NCBI RefSeq assembly: GCF_902635505.1
Contig: NC_045428.1
Span: 119,741,641-119,805,640 of the forward strand
Length of the DNA stretch: 64,000 bases
Direction of reading: 5' to 3'
From: Sarcophilus harrisii
Taxonomy: Eukaryota; Chordata; Mammalia; Dasyuromorphia; Dasyuridae
Both the position numbers and the translations under genes were made by a program. The notes below the pieces were generated by a model. The model was given only the letters and a program-made list of their open reading frames with translations. It had not been told where the DNA came from and made no database searches. This document shows positions 11,441 to 20,554 of this stretch, piece after piece. Position 1 is the stretch's first letter; every line of letters starts with the position of its first letter.

Positions 11441-11625
11441 AGAGGGACAGTTAGGTAGCCGAGTAAATAGAGTAGCAGGCCTGGAGTAGGAAGGCTTATC
11501 TTATTGAGTCCAAATCTGTTCTCAGACCCTAGTTGTATGATCCTAGGCAAGTCATTTAATTTTATTTGTCTGTAAAATGAGCTGGAGAAGAAAATGGCAA
11601 AATCCAGTATCTTTGCCAAGAAAAG
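11441..11625 (+). mobile_element. MAR1-type CORE-SINE
   Basis: Head AGAGGGACAGTTAGGTAGCC, B-box-like TGAGTCCAAATCTG, core CCTAGGCAAGTCATTTAATT, then ATGAGCTGGAGAAGAAAATG and ATCTTTGCCAAG. The BovB-like tail is missing. A (TTTTG)n run follows at 11627-11666. Confidence 0.82.
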
Positions 11626-11626
11626 A

Positions 11627-11666
11627 ATTTGTTTTTGTTTTTTTGTTTTGTTTTGTTTTGTTTTTG
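11627..11666. repeat. (TTTTG)n simple repeat
   Basis: Tandem TTTTG/TTTTTG units directly after the truncated SINE, possibly grown from its tail. Confidence 0.85.
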
Positions 11667-12164
11667 GACAATTGGTTGTCAAGCATTTACCAGTATGTTC
11701 CTGGGCATTCATCATACTCACGAAACTTGAGCTTATTTAAAGGCATTGGCTTTCCCACTATTTCCTCACCTTTCTAAGCTTCTTACTTAACCAAATTTAT
11801 TCCATCCTTTCTGGACTGAATATTCCCCTCCTAAACTGAGAAGACATTTATAAAAAATCTGCTAATTCCCTATCTTTATCATTTTGTCCACTCAATAACA
11901 GATCTATTCCTTTTTTCTTTGCACTTTTTGCAAACCTCAGCTCATTTTTATTTTCACCTGACACCATCTTTATCCATCCATGCTATTTTTCTACATGTTT
12001 TGGTGGTTATACACTCCTGCCTTCATCTTTTCTACATATTCTTTTATAGTCTAAGCTAATTGACAAACTCCTTATAAAGGCCTATTTGTCCAGGTAACAT
12101 TACAAAGTTCACATTTGTAGTAGATCTTGTAAGCACGGTCTATTGATTTCTTTCAGCAGTGTTT

Positions 12165-12262
12165 AGAAGTTTTTGGATCTCCTTTTCATTATCTGTAACA
12201 TGAGGGACTTGGACAAGATGGTCCTCAAGGTCTCTACGACTCTGTCTAAATATTAGCATTCC
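12165..12262 (+). mobile_element. MIR-like 3' fragment
   Basis: CTTTTCATTATCTGTAACAT, GGGACTTGGACAAGATGGTC and CTCAAGGTCTCTACGACTCT resemble the 3' half of an old CORE-SINE. Confidence 0.5.
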
Positions 12263-12447
12263 AGTCCTACCTCTTTGGATGCTACTTTTCAGTTTTCTTT
12301 TTCATTGGCCTTTTGATTGCTATATCAGAATTTGAAAGGTCTTAATCTCTTTGCTCCTCTAGAACCACAGACCAGGGGTTCCTAGGTAGCATTTCTCTGA
12401 ACTTTTCCAAAAGGACTATTTTCCTACATTTAGTAGTATTGATTGGA

Positions 12448-12685
12448 TATGGTCTCAGTCAGACCGAGACCTGTTTAAGACCTTAGCTTAAAAAAGACCA
12501 AAGTCTACCAACTGCTTTCAGGATCATTTCCAGTCATTCTGATCTGTATCTTGCCAGTAAACCCAGATGTCTCTGTAGGGGAAAGTGAGGTAGTTGACCT
12601 TGCACAGCCCTCCTCCCCTTAAATCCAATTCACTTGCATGTCATGGCATCATCTCCCTGATGTGACAGTCATCTTCAAGAAAGTA
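12448..12685 (+). mobile_element. RTE-tailed marsupial SINE
   Basis: Same family as 9058-9322: CAGACCGAGACCTG, AAGACCTTAGCTTAAAAAAG, ATCATTTCCAGTCATTCTGA, GATCTGTATCTTGCCAGTAA, ACCTTGCACAGCCCTCC, AAATCCAATTCACTTGCATG, TGATGTGACAGTCATCTTCAAG. The AAC tail is lost. Confidence 0.83.
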
Positions 12686-12724
12686 ATTTTAAAAAAGTAA
12701 TGGAAAAATCAGAAAACTCCAATT

Positions 12725-12860
12725 AAAATATGATTATGTCACCCCTAGGCAAGTTACTTAACCTTACCCAGATAGTCTTAGTTTCCAATCTATAAATTAG
12801 AATTTGATACTAGAGGTCTGCATTCTCTTCCAGTGCCAGTGTTCCTGAAGTATGATCACC
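12725..12860 (+). mobile_element. MIR-like fragment
   Basis: CCCTAGGCAAGTTACTTAAC core, TAGTTTCCAATCTATAAATT and a TGATACTAGAGGTCTGCATT tail. Old and decayed. Confidence 0.5.
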
Positions 12861-13080
12861 AGTGATGAATTTTAGGGTATTTGCCAGATTTTGCTCATTT
12901 TCATATGGAAATTTAAAGATTAAAATTCATATGGAAATTTAAAAATTAAAAAAAAATCTCCATTAAAATGAAGATTCCTGTCATTTCTATTTTGACAACT
13001 GGTAAGTTATTAACTCACATTATCTTGACTCACTCACTAAAAGCACAATCAGTTTAAAATACAACATATAACTAATTCTC

Positions 13081-14123
13081 ATTTGATACTGTCAATCTTG
13101 AGGGCTTATGAAGGATCATGGTTGCTCAGAAAAGTTCGTCAGTATGATATGCAAGTTTCATGATGGCCTGCTTGCATTGAGAGTGGACAATGCTCTTCCA
13201 CTTTCCCATTTCAACAGGGATGAAGTAGGGCTATTTGTTTACTCTCATGCTTTTTAGCTTGATATTGTCAGTGATATTATTCTTCAACAAGGATGAAAAT
13301 GGCAGCAAGGTCAACCACCAAACTAACAATTATTTAACTTGAAAAGACAAAGGGGAGAGTAGAGTTGGTGCTCAACTTTTTGTTTACAGATGATAGATCA
13401 GTCTCTGAGTCTGAGATGCCATGCCCTCTTGTGTTAATTTTGGCCTGATAACTAAAATAAAAAACAAAACAAACAAACAAAGAAAACCCAGTCTCTCCAC
13501 CAGCCAGCACCACAATCCATCTATGGAACCATAACAAACAGAAGATCTATGGAGTCGTGCTGACCTCCTTATTGTATGTCTGTGAAACCTGGACAATCTA
13601 GCAGCCCCATCCCAGGAAATTGAATCATTTCCATTGTTGTCTTAGGAATATTCTGAAGATCACCTGGGTATGTGATACTGAAGTCCTTTTCTGAGCTACC
13701 CTACTGTAGAGATTACAAATCCATTGGACTAGCTACATTATTCAACTGCCAAACATACCTAAAATATTATTTTACAGAGAACTCACACAAGACATACACA
13801 CAGAGGTCAAAAGAAGAAATGCAAGGGCACTTTCAAGGTTTTTATGAAGAACTCTGGAATCAATTGTGATACATGGGAAAGAAACACTGGCATAGCACTT
13901 CCCCTGATGGTTGCTTATGTCAAAGAAGGTACTATTTTCTATGAGCAAAACAGAATTGCAATAATTCAAAAGAAATGTGAGATATGCAAATGTTCATATG
14001 GACTATTTGTGCCCAAACTCATATTAGTCAGCCACAGTCAGATGCATTATACATGGAATTCAATGTGGTTATGCCATTTTGATCTTCTTTGAGCATGAAA
14101 GAGAAAAGCCAAAACAATAACAA
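13081..14123 (+). mobile_element. RTE/BovB-clade LINE, RT to 3' end
   Basis: Sense remnant of an RTE-type LINE, whose single protein has an endonuclease and a reverse transcriptase. Translated in shifting frames from 13083 it gives FDTVNLEGL (RT start of the catalytic core), FHFPISTGMK and MLFSLILSVI, then LYVCETWTI and KLNHFH and ILKITW near 13570-13665, all diagnostic of RTE RT C-termini. The plus strand also reads CACCAGCCAGCACCACAATC (a HQPAP-like motif). The 3' end at about 14080-14123 is TTTGATCTTCTTTGAGCATG followed by an A-rich run. Several stops and frame changes plus a simple-sequence insert near 13455-13485 show it is dead. Confidence 0.82.
13844..14092 (+). pseudogene. RTE LINE protein, C-terminal remnant
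   Basis: Open 82-aa piece of the RTE protein C-terminus. GTIFYEQNRIAIIQKKCEIC matches the EQNRI..EKRE region that follows the RT in RTE proteins. YGLFVPKLILVSHSQMHYT is a decayed version of the terminal zinc-finger-like stretch (CPNC..IGLISH), in which the cysteines are lost. The other RTE copy shows the same region at 26518-26700. It is a fossil fragment, not a gene. Confidence 0.75.
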
Positions 14124-14149
14124 GGAAATTCAGTATAGAGATTTTTGGG

Positions 14150-14548
14150 GGGAAAGATGGGGAGTTTTCTTTGTATATGCTGAATTTGAGATGTCTCTGG
14201 AACATCCAGTTGAAGACTCTGAGAGAAGATGCAATAGCAGAGATTAGGAGAGAAGATAGGGAAGGATTAGTAGGGAATCATTAGCCTAGAGATGACAAAT
14301 GAATCTAAAGGAGCACATGAGATTATCAAGAGAAATAGCATATAAAGTGAGGAGAAATTGACCAAGGGCCGAAATCCATGGTTAAGTGCATGATCTTGAT
14401 AAAGATCTAACAAAGAAGATTAAGAAGAATAGTCTGAAATGTAGGAGAAAAGGCGGAAGAAAGCAGTACCACAAAATTCTGGAGAGGAGAGAATATGAGA
14501 AAAGAGTAACAATGTCAAAGATTGCAGAGAAGGTCATTGGACTTGGCT
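14150..14548 (-). mobile_element. L2-class LINE, RT region
   Basis: Antisense L2. In plus order it shows GAATTTGAGATGTCTCTGGAA-like, AACATCCAGTTGAAGACTCT, AATCATTAGCCTAGAGATGA, GTGCATGATCTTGATAAAGA, GGAGAGGAGAGAATATGAGA, and CAATGTCAAAGATTGCAGAG. This is the fixed order of the L2 RT complement; the minus strand encodes a decayed version of the RT around SWFSSYLSDRSFSV and the DTVDH motif. Heavily mutated. Confidence 0.72.
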
Positions 14549-14779
14549 ATCAATCAGCCTACTAACTAAGTAATCAAATAAGAAAATTTTATTAGACTTA
14601 TATGACAGAAACTGTGTAAAATGCTAAGGAAACAAAGACAGGTAAAAAGCAGTCCCTTAAGGAGATTCCTTTCTAATGGAATATTAGATATTCCCACACA
14701 CAAGATATATACAAAGCAAATGTCAGTAAATTCTGAGGGGAAGGAAGTCAGTAGTATTTCCCTAGTGTTGATCATTAAA

Positions 14780-15570
14780 CCTCTCTTATTATAGCTTAAG
14801 ATCATTTTAGTCTTCTTGGTTACTAGTTCACACACTAATGATGAATTAATATTCCACAAAAATCTTAGATCTTTTTTATACAAGCTGTTTTCTAGTCATA
14901 CCTACTCTTGTAAAATTTTGCTTTTAAAATGAATATAGGATTTGTTATTTTATTCCTCTAACATGTCACCTTATTATATTATACCCTATCATTCTCCCTA
15001 TTGAGATGTTAAAAGGATTTGTTATCTAATTAATGTATTAGCTGTCCTCCAACCTCTAACCTCCCTCCCCCATGGCTGTGTATTATCTGGAAATTAGATA
15101 AACATTCCATCAATGCCTTCATCTAAGTCACTAATAACAATGTCAAATGACTTAAGACCAAGGGTGCATCACTGGGTATTTTGTTAGAAGCCACCCTTAA
15201 AGTTGACATTGACTCATCAATGGCTATTATTTTGGTCCTGCCATTTAAGTGGTTCCAAAATCCACTTAACTCTGTTTACCATCTATCCCACATCTTTCCA
15301 ACTATCCACAGATGTTTTTAAAATGAAACAAAAACACTGTGAAACAAACCTCAAATGTTAGCAAAGAAGTTCTGAGATTCCAAAGCACATTAAAAAAAAC
15401 TTTGACAATAAATAGATCTGTTATAATGAACTATAGGCGCTATGTCTATAGTATTCCTGTGATCGAAAGGTATAGTAATATTCTCAATAAAGAAAATGTG
15501 GTTAATCTGGTATTATTTTTTCTTGATGAAGCCATGCCTTTTTTAATTTGCATATTGCATTCCTTTCTAA
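14780..15570 (-). mobile_element. L3/CR1 LINE, RT region
   Basis: Antisense CR1-superfamily remnant. Plus-strand order: AGCTTAAGATCATTTTAGTC, ACAAGCTGTTTTCTAGTCAT, a gap, CATCAATGCCTTCATCTAAG, AATGTCAAATGACTTAAGAC, AGTTGACATTGACTCATCAA, GTCCTGCCATTTAAGTGGTT, ATCTATCCCACATC, and TTCTTGATGAAGCCATGCCT at the right end. The fragments at 50680-51600 show an overlapping part of the same family. No intact frame remains. Confidence 0.72.
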
Positions 15571-15592
15571 ATCCTCATAAATCTTCTTTTTA

Positions 15593-15680
15593 AACATATG
15601 TGTATGTGTACATATACACACACACACACTGGCCCATATATACATATACATGTGCATATACAATATTATGTGTATATATA
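15593..15680. repeat. TA/CA-rich simple repeat
   Basis: Mixed TATG, TACA and (CA)n units. Confidence 0.8.
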
Positions 15681-15844
15681 GTATTCTATGGAATATACTT
15701 TATAATATATGGAATGATATGAAATCATCATATATGATGAGGTCCTGAAAGGTGGGTTTGGTTGGCAGAAAGAAAATGGAACATTGATGGAATTGTTTCC
15801 TGGGGTAGACAGGGAGAAGACTCTGATTAAGATACTGCATTTAT

Positions 15845-16007
15845 TTGCCATTTCCTTCTCCAGCTCATTTCACAAATAGGGAAATCAAACAGGGTTGTGA
15901 CTTGCCCAGGGTCACATAACTAGTATTTCTAAGAAAACCCCAAATGGCTCACAAAGAGTTTGACGTGACTGAAACAACTAAACAACAACAAAAAATAAAA
16001 AAACAAC
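15845..16007. mobile_element. Two MAR1 halves in inverted arrangement
   Basis: 15845-15926 is antisense MAR1 core (GCCATTTCCTTCTCCAGCTC, GACTTGCCCAGGGTCACATA). It is followed within a few bases by a sense MAR1 tail at 15929-16007 (CTAAGAAAACCCCAAATGGC, CTCACAAAGAGTTTGACGTG, ACAACTAAACAACAACA). The two halves cannot come from one simple SINE insertion, so either one SINE inserted in another or an internal inversion occurred. Confidence 0.75.
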
Positions 16008-16014
16008 AAAATAT

Positions 16015-16642
16015 TGGCTGATGTAGGAAATGATGTGTTTGTAGGCACCAGATGGGGGTTTGGTGAAGAATTCACAGTGGTCATTCTCTTTGGCTAAAGA
16101 TAGGTTTATTTAGTAGAAAAAGTTACAGACAAAATGAAGAGATATAATAGACACCTGTATTGGTAAATTTGAAATAGCGTGGGAGAGCACATAGCAAGGA
16201 AAGGAGTTTTAACAATTAATAATGGAAAGGGCAAGTTCTCTAGTGGAACTTGCCATTAACCTAGAAAAAGAAAACACCCCATGAGTTTGGGACATGCCCT
16301 TAGCTGGCAGACTAAATCCTGAAACAGATTTAGCACCCCAAAAGAGTTAATTAGTTTTAAGGAGGAGAAATGGAGTTAAGAAGCATAGTGGAGTTTGGAG
16401 AGACACCACATGGCATGGGAAAAAGGAAAGGGGAAAGACACCATAAGACAGAATATCCTGGTAGACTGACCCAAAGGAGTGCAGATCACATGAACCATTT
16501 ATGTTTATAGGGAAAATTTAACCTCAGAGACATAACTTAGATTTCTGACTGGATGACCTCCCCTGAGGGTAGGATCATACATCTAAATAAATAGCTTTCC
16601 TATTTTGAAGGTAGTGGTTCTTGTCCTAATTTGGGGAGTACA
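16015..16642 (-). mobile_element. Possible LTR remnant (endogenous retrovirus-like)
   Basis: Read on the minus strand, the segment contains a polyadenylation signal (CTAAATAAACCTATC, complement of about 16099-16113) followed by a short block ending near 16015-16019 in CA. The far end could be TGTACTCCCC at 16642. The stretch 16078-16225 matches 23225-23390, so it is a dispersed repeat. No internal genes. Family and exact ends uncertain; no convincing target duplication seen. Confidence 0.4.
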
Positions 16643-17502
16643 TAGTGCCCTATTACTCTTCTCTTGTTGCCCTTAATTTTTCCTTTGGTATTGCATTTAA
16701 GTCACATTTCATCTTTAAACACATTGCTTTCAGCAGGTAATTTGCTTCCTTTAGTCCCATCCAGAAATCCCAATAATATACTCTTTCTCTCTTTACCTAC
16801 TAAAATCTTTCCCTGCTTTCTCCAGCTCAGGCACCAACTCCCTCCTCCATAGTCTTACCTAAATTTTTCTTTCAAAAGAAAAATGGTGTTTTGTTCTACA
16901 AAATTTTATAGACAATTTTCTTTGTACTTTTCCATTGCTATTACCACAAAGTATTATGTTGCATGTTTATTTGTGCACATAATTATTTCCCCTAGAAAAT
17001 TCCCAAAATTTTGTTGAATTTGTTGAAAACAAATATTTATTGAATTTGTCAAATTTTGTTGCTCAAGACTCAAATTCAGATTTTCTGATTTTAAGTTCAT
17101 TGCTTTTTGTGGCAATTTCCTATTTTGGAAGGATTAAGTCATTATAGAATTAATGGCTGTGGAAACAGAAATCATCTAGGCTTGTTGGGAATGATGGAAT
17201 ATATGGACTGCAGCAAAAAACCATAACCCTGGCAGCAACCCAGGTACTCCATCAGTAGGAAAGTACTCTTAAACCTTAAGGACTATACAAATGTTCAAAG
17301 ACCCTTTTCACTCCCCATTCCCCAAGATGGAGGACCCTGTCCTTCCATTTCTTATCCCTAATCTCCTACAGCTTAATTCTAATTGTGAGTCTCAATACTT
17401 TTAAAATGGTAAGGTAAGACAACAATAATATTGTAATTTTTTCTTGACATTCCAAGACCATGTTGTTGATGAACAAATACAACATAAAAAGCACATGACA
17501 GA

Positions 17503-17640
17503 ATAAATCTAAAACTGGAAGGGACCTCAGACGCTCTTTGGCTTAATTCTATCATTTTTATAGTTGATGAAACTGAGTCTTAGGAAGATTAATTGACTTT
17601 CCAAAATATATCAAAGGCAGGATTTGATTCCTAGGAAGTG
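17503..17640 (-). mobile_element. MIR/CORE-SINE, antisense
   Basis: CTAAAACTGGAAGGGACCTC, TAGTTGATGAAACTGAGTCT and TTGACTTTCCAAAATATATC, then GGCAGGATTTGATTCC, in the order of an antisense CORE-SINE. Confidence 0.6.
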
Positions 17641-17961
17641 ACTATAAATCTGAATCTTGCTCTTCAGTTGACCCCAAGTAATTCAATTAAAAATGACAGC
17701 TGTCATTAATACAGCACAGGAAGTATTTTAAAAATTATTTTCTCCCAGTTATATGTAAAACAATTTTTACACTTGTTTTTAAAACTTTGAGTTCCAGATT
17801 CTTTTGCTTCCTCCTTCTCCATTTCATCCCTGTACTCATGGAGAAGACACATATGTATTTATGCAAAACATTTCCAAAAAAGTCATTTTGCAGAAGAAAA
17901 CGTAGATCCTCATCCATCCTACCCCCCAAAGTCAGGACAAATAAAGTAATTTTTAAAAAAA

Positions 17962-18497
17962 TGTTATGCCACAATTCTCTTTTATTATCCTGACTCAATT
18001 TCCCCAATTATCTTGACTCAGTTTCCCTAACTGTTTTGCCTGCTTATAATTATTCAGCTCAATCCTGCAAAACAACCCTTCCCTCTTAATCAGAATATTT
18101 GATAGGATAAAAGATCCTATATTTTAGGATATCAGAATGCTTCTCCCCACCCCAAGCTATCAGAATATCAGATACTGTCTTATCAAGATGCCTCTCTCCA
18201 TCTATGGTGCCTCTCCCCATTACATAATCCCCATCTCCAGTGGGTCACCCCACCCTGTCAGAGTCTTGCTCTCAGCACCCTGATTCCGCCCCTGCCTTGA
18301 GCTACCTCCTGTGTCTGAGGCATGTGTATATATGTCATTGAGAACTCAGATTATTTGCTGGATTCTTGGAGACAATAGTCTCATTCAGCCCTGGGACCAA
18401 ACCATGGATCCATTTGGTCCCAGCAAATCTGTCCCTTTCAAATAAAATATTATATACTCTCTACTCTCTACCTTGCCTCAGTTTCTCTGGTATTACA
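17962..18497 (+). mobile_element. Solo LTR, ERV class I-like, copy 1
   Basis: LTR with canonical ends: TGTTATGCCACAATTCTC at the left and TCTCTGGTATTACA at the right (536 bp). Parts seen: a TATATAT stretch near 18326, an AAATAAAATATT polyadenylation signal near 18440, and a stem-loop at 18391-18423 between them. It is inserted in an antisense L1, whose sequence resumes on the far side. Flanks are A-rich, so a target duplication cannot be judged. No internal retroviral region adjoins it, so it is a solo LTR. The same family occurs at 19218-19660 in the opposite direction. Confidence 0.82.
18391..18423 (+). other. Stem-loop in LTR copy 1
   Basis: Inverted repeat CTGGGACCAAA / TTTGGTCCCAG (11 bp arms, 11-nt loop) between the TATA region and the polyadenylation signal. 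The same structure is in LTR copy 2. Confidence 0.8.
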
Positions 18498-18873
18498 AAA
18501 GCATGCTTCATCCTATATTCAGACACAATCATTTCTTTCTCTGCATATGGGTAGTATTTTTTTTTTTATTTTTATGATTAAGTCCTTCAGAATAGTCACA
18601 GATCATTGTGAGACTGAGAATATCTAAGTCATTCACATCTGATCATCCCACAGCTTTGCTCTCACTTTTTTGCATAGTATCTTTCACTTTGCATGAGCTC
18701 ATGCAGGACTTTCCCAATTTTTCTGAAAGCATTCTGCTCATCATTTCTTATAGAACAATTGTATTCCACTATAATCACATAACACAATCTATTCAGTCAT
18801 TTCCAAATTGATGGGTATCCCCTCAGTTTCCAATTCCTTGCCTTGAGAAAAGAGCTGCTAAAAATATTTGTGT

Positions 18874-19174
18874 GATCATTATATACTTCAACAACAATAC
18901 TATATGATGACCAGTTCTGATGGACCAGGCCATCCTCAGCAACGAGATCAACCAAATCATTTCCAATGGAGCAGTATTGAACTGAACCAGCTACGCCCAG
19001 AGAAAGAACTCTGGGAGATGACTAAAAACCATTACATTGAATTCCCAATCCCTATATTTATGCACACCTGCATTTTTGATTTCCTTCACAAGCTAATTGT
19101 ACAATATTTCAGAGTCTGATTCTTTTTGTACAGCAAAATAACGTTTTGGTCATGTATACTTATTGTGTATCTAA
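18874..19174 (+). mobile_element. L1 3' fragment (sense)
   Basis: Sense L1 from the last ORF2 codons (GATCATTATATACTTCAACA, GATGACCAGTTCTGATGGAC) through the 3'UTR (CCAGCTACGCCCAGAGAAAG, ACTCTGGGAGATGACTAAAA, TTGTACAGCAAAATAACGTT) to TACTTATTGTGTATCTAATT. It stops before the A-tail, where a SINE starts. It lies head-to-head with the antisense L1 on its left. The 83-aa frame at 18868-19119 is not a gene. Confidence 0.88.
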
Positions 19175-19217
19175 TTGCATAGTGGATAGAGCACTAGCCC
19201 TAAAGTCAGGAGGACCT

Positions 19218-19660
19218 TGTAATGCTGGAGAAACTAAGCAAGATAGAGATCAGAATATTTAATAATTTATTAAATGGAGAGATTTCCTGGGACCAAATGA
19301 ATCCATATTTGGTCCCAGGGCTGAATGAGACTATCATCTCAAAGAATCCAGCCTTGAATGTCTGATACAAGATTCTTTTATAGGGTTACAAGACCGATGA
19401 CATAATGGGGGAGGAACCTAGGATGACATAATAGAGAAAGGTAATGGAGAGGCTCCTGATATGCTAATGATGTCTAAAATGGATAAATACCTTTATCCCA
19501 TTAAACATTAAGAGGGAATAAAAATAGCCTAAGGTCTAAGATGTAAGACCTTTATCCTATCAAACATTAAGAGGGAATGGTTATAACCTGAGGCAGAGTA
19601 ACTAAATAAGACAATTAGGGAAAATGGGTCAGGACATTAAAAGAGAACTGTGGCACAACA
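19218..19660 (-). mobile_element. Solo LTR, ERV class I-like, copy 2, with 4-bp target duplication
   Basis: LTR in minus orientation (443 bp). On its own strand it starts TGTTGTGCCACAGTTCTC and ends CTCCAGCATTACA, and contains CTATAAAAG (TATA box) and AATAAA, with the stem-loop between. It is flanked by the perfect 4-bp duplication ACCT (19214-19217 and 19661-19664). TG/CA ends and a 4-bp duplication fit class I (gammaretrovirus-like) endogenous retroviruses. No internal genes remain. It must be younger than the SINE it interrupts. Confidence 0.9.
19286..19319 (-). other. Stem-loop in LTR copy 2
   Basis: Perfect 13-bp arms CCTGGGACCAAAT / ATTTGGTCCCAGG with an 8-nt loop, at the position equivalent to the stem-loop of LTR copy 1. 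Confidence 0.85.
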
Positions 19661-19789
19661 ACCTGAGTTCAAAACTGGCCTTAGGGCATTTAACATTTCC
19701 TAGCTGTGTGACTTTGGACAAGTCACTCAACCCCAATTGCCTGGGGAGGGGGGTAAGGAGGGAGGAGAGAATCTCTTTTGGAATACATG

Positions 19790-20486
19790 CACATGTGACC
19801 ACAAGTAATCTTTCCTGCCCTGGAACTGTGAGGAAGGTCCTGGCTCCACTCTGGCTGTAAGTTCTAGTGTGCTAGTGCTCCTCCCTGCTCTGGGACTGTA
19901 AGCTAGTGCTGCACCCTGATCTGAGTATAGCCAAAGCAACAGAGTCCTATCTCAGTGCTATAAAGGAGACTTCTGTAATCTCCTTCTGACTAGTTATTCA
20001 ACCACCTTACTGTCTGTGGGCTGAGACCTCTGCAAGCTCCTATCACAGCTGCCACTACTGCTGTTGCTGCCACTGCCATTGTTACTAATTCAGTGACTCC
20101 CAAACCCTACTCCCAATTTGTTGGGGCTCCCCTCATACCTTAGTGCAACAGACCTTTCCTGTTGATCTTCCAAGTTGTCTTGTCCAAGTTGTCTGTATGT
20201 TAAGAAGTCTAGAATGCACCACTGCTGCCATCAGAAGCCCCTCATGGTCTGCCCCTGGTTTGCTGGGACCAGGGATATGCTGCAGAGGGTTGCACTGAGA
20301 TTGCACTCCAGTCTCACCCTGGAGCAACATACCTTTCCTGCTAACCTTCTAAGCTGTGTTTGGTGGAAAATTGTTTCACTCCAAATTTTTGTGGGTTCTA
20401 GTACTCTAAAATTTGTTTAAAGTCATTATTTGAAAATATTTGAAGGGACTTGTGGGGACAATTCAGGTGAATCCCTGCCTTTACTC
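19790..20486 (-). mobile_element. Isolated L1 5'UTR (promoter end)
   Basis: Antisense L1 5'UTR. The right end is the complement of the L1 start: CAGGTGAATCCCTGCCTTTA then CTCTGC at 20486 (sense: GCAGAGTAAAGGCAGGGATT). Inward come ACTTGTGGGGACAATTCAGG, ATTTTTGTGGGTTCTAGTAC and CCCTGGAGCAACATACCTTT, repeated in variant form near 20137-20162 (AGTGCAACAGACCTTTCCTG). On the left are degenerate units of CCTGCTCTGGGACTGT type. No ORF1 or ORF2 adjoins it, which is unusual because L1 copies normally lose this end first. Confidence 0.75.
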
Positions 20487-20554
20487 TGCTCTCTTTGTTC
20501 TGCCCCCAGCAAAGAAAATTTCAAAATATTTTGTGTCCATTTGTTCTTAACAAT

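Larger units (their letters stand above)
17712..18873 (-). mobile_element. L1 3' region (antisense), split by an LTR
   Basis: Antisense L1 of an older subfamily in two parts, 17712-17961 and 18498-18873, separated by the LTR at 17962-18497. The left part is 3'UTR (TTTTCTCCCAGTTATATGTA, ACTTTGAGTTCCAGATTCTT). The right part continues with AAAGCATGCTTCATCCTATA and then the ORF2 C-terminus in antisense (GCTCATCATTTCTTATAGAA, TCCAAATTGATGGGTATCCC). It ends abruptly at 18873 where a sense L1 begins. Confidence 0.8.
19175..19745 (+). mobile_element. tRNA-headed SINE split by an LTR
   Basis: Short marsupial SINE in two parts. 19175-19217 carries GCATAGTGGATAGAGCACTA and GTCAGGAGGACCT. After the LTR, 19661-19745 resumes ACCTGAGTTCAAAACTGGCC, TAGCTGTGTGACTTTGGACA, AGTCACTCAACCCCAATTGC. 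Joining the parts at the duplicated ACCT restores an ordinary SINE. The first bases of the head are missing at the L1 junction. Confidence 0.88.

Noticed and set aside
18498-19174. Inverted L1 pair as a twin-priming product
   Set aside because: The two arms overlap in the same 3' part of L1 and the left arm carries on into its own 3'UTR, which twin priming does not produce.
17962-19660. Reading the two LTRs as the ends of one provirus
   Set aside because: They face opposite ways and what lies between is L1 and SINE sequence, not retroviral genes.
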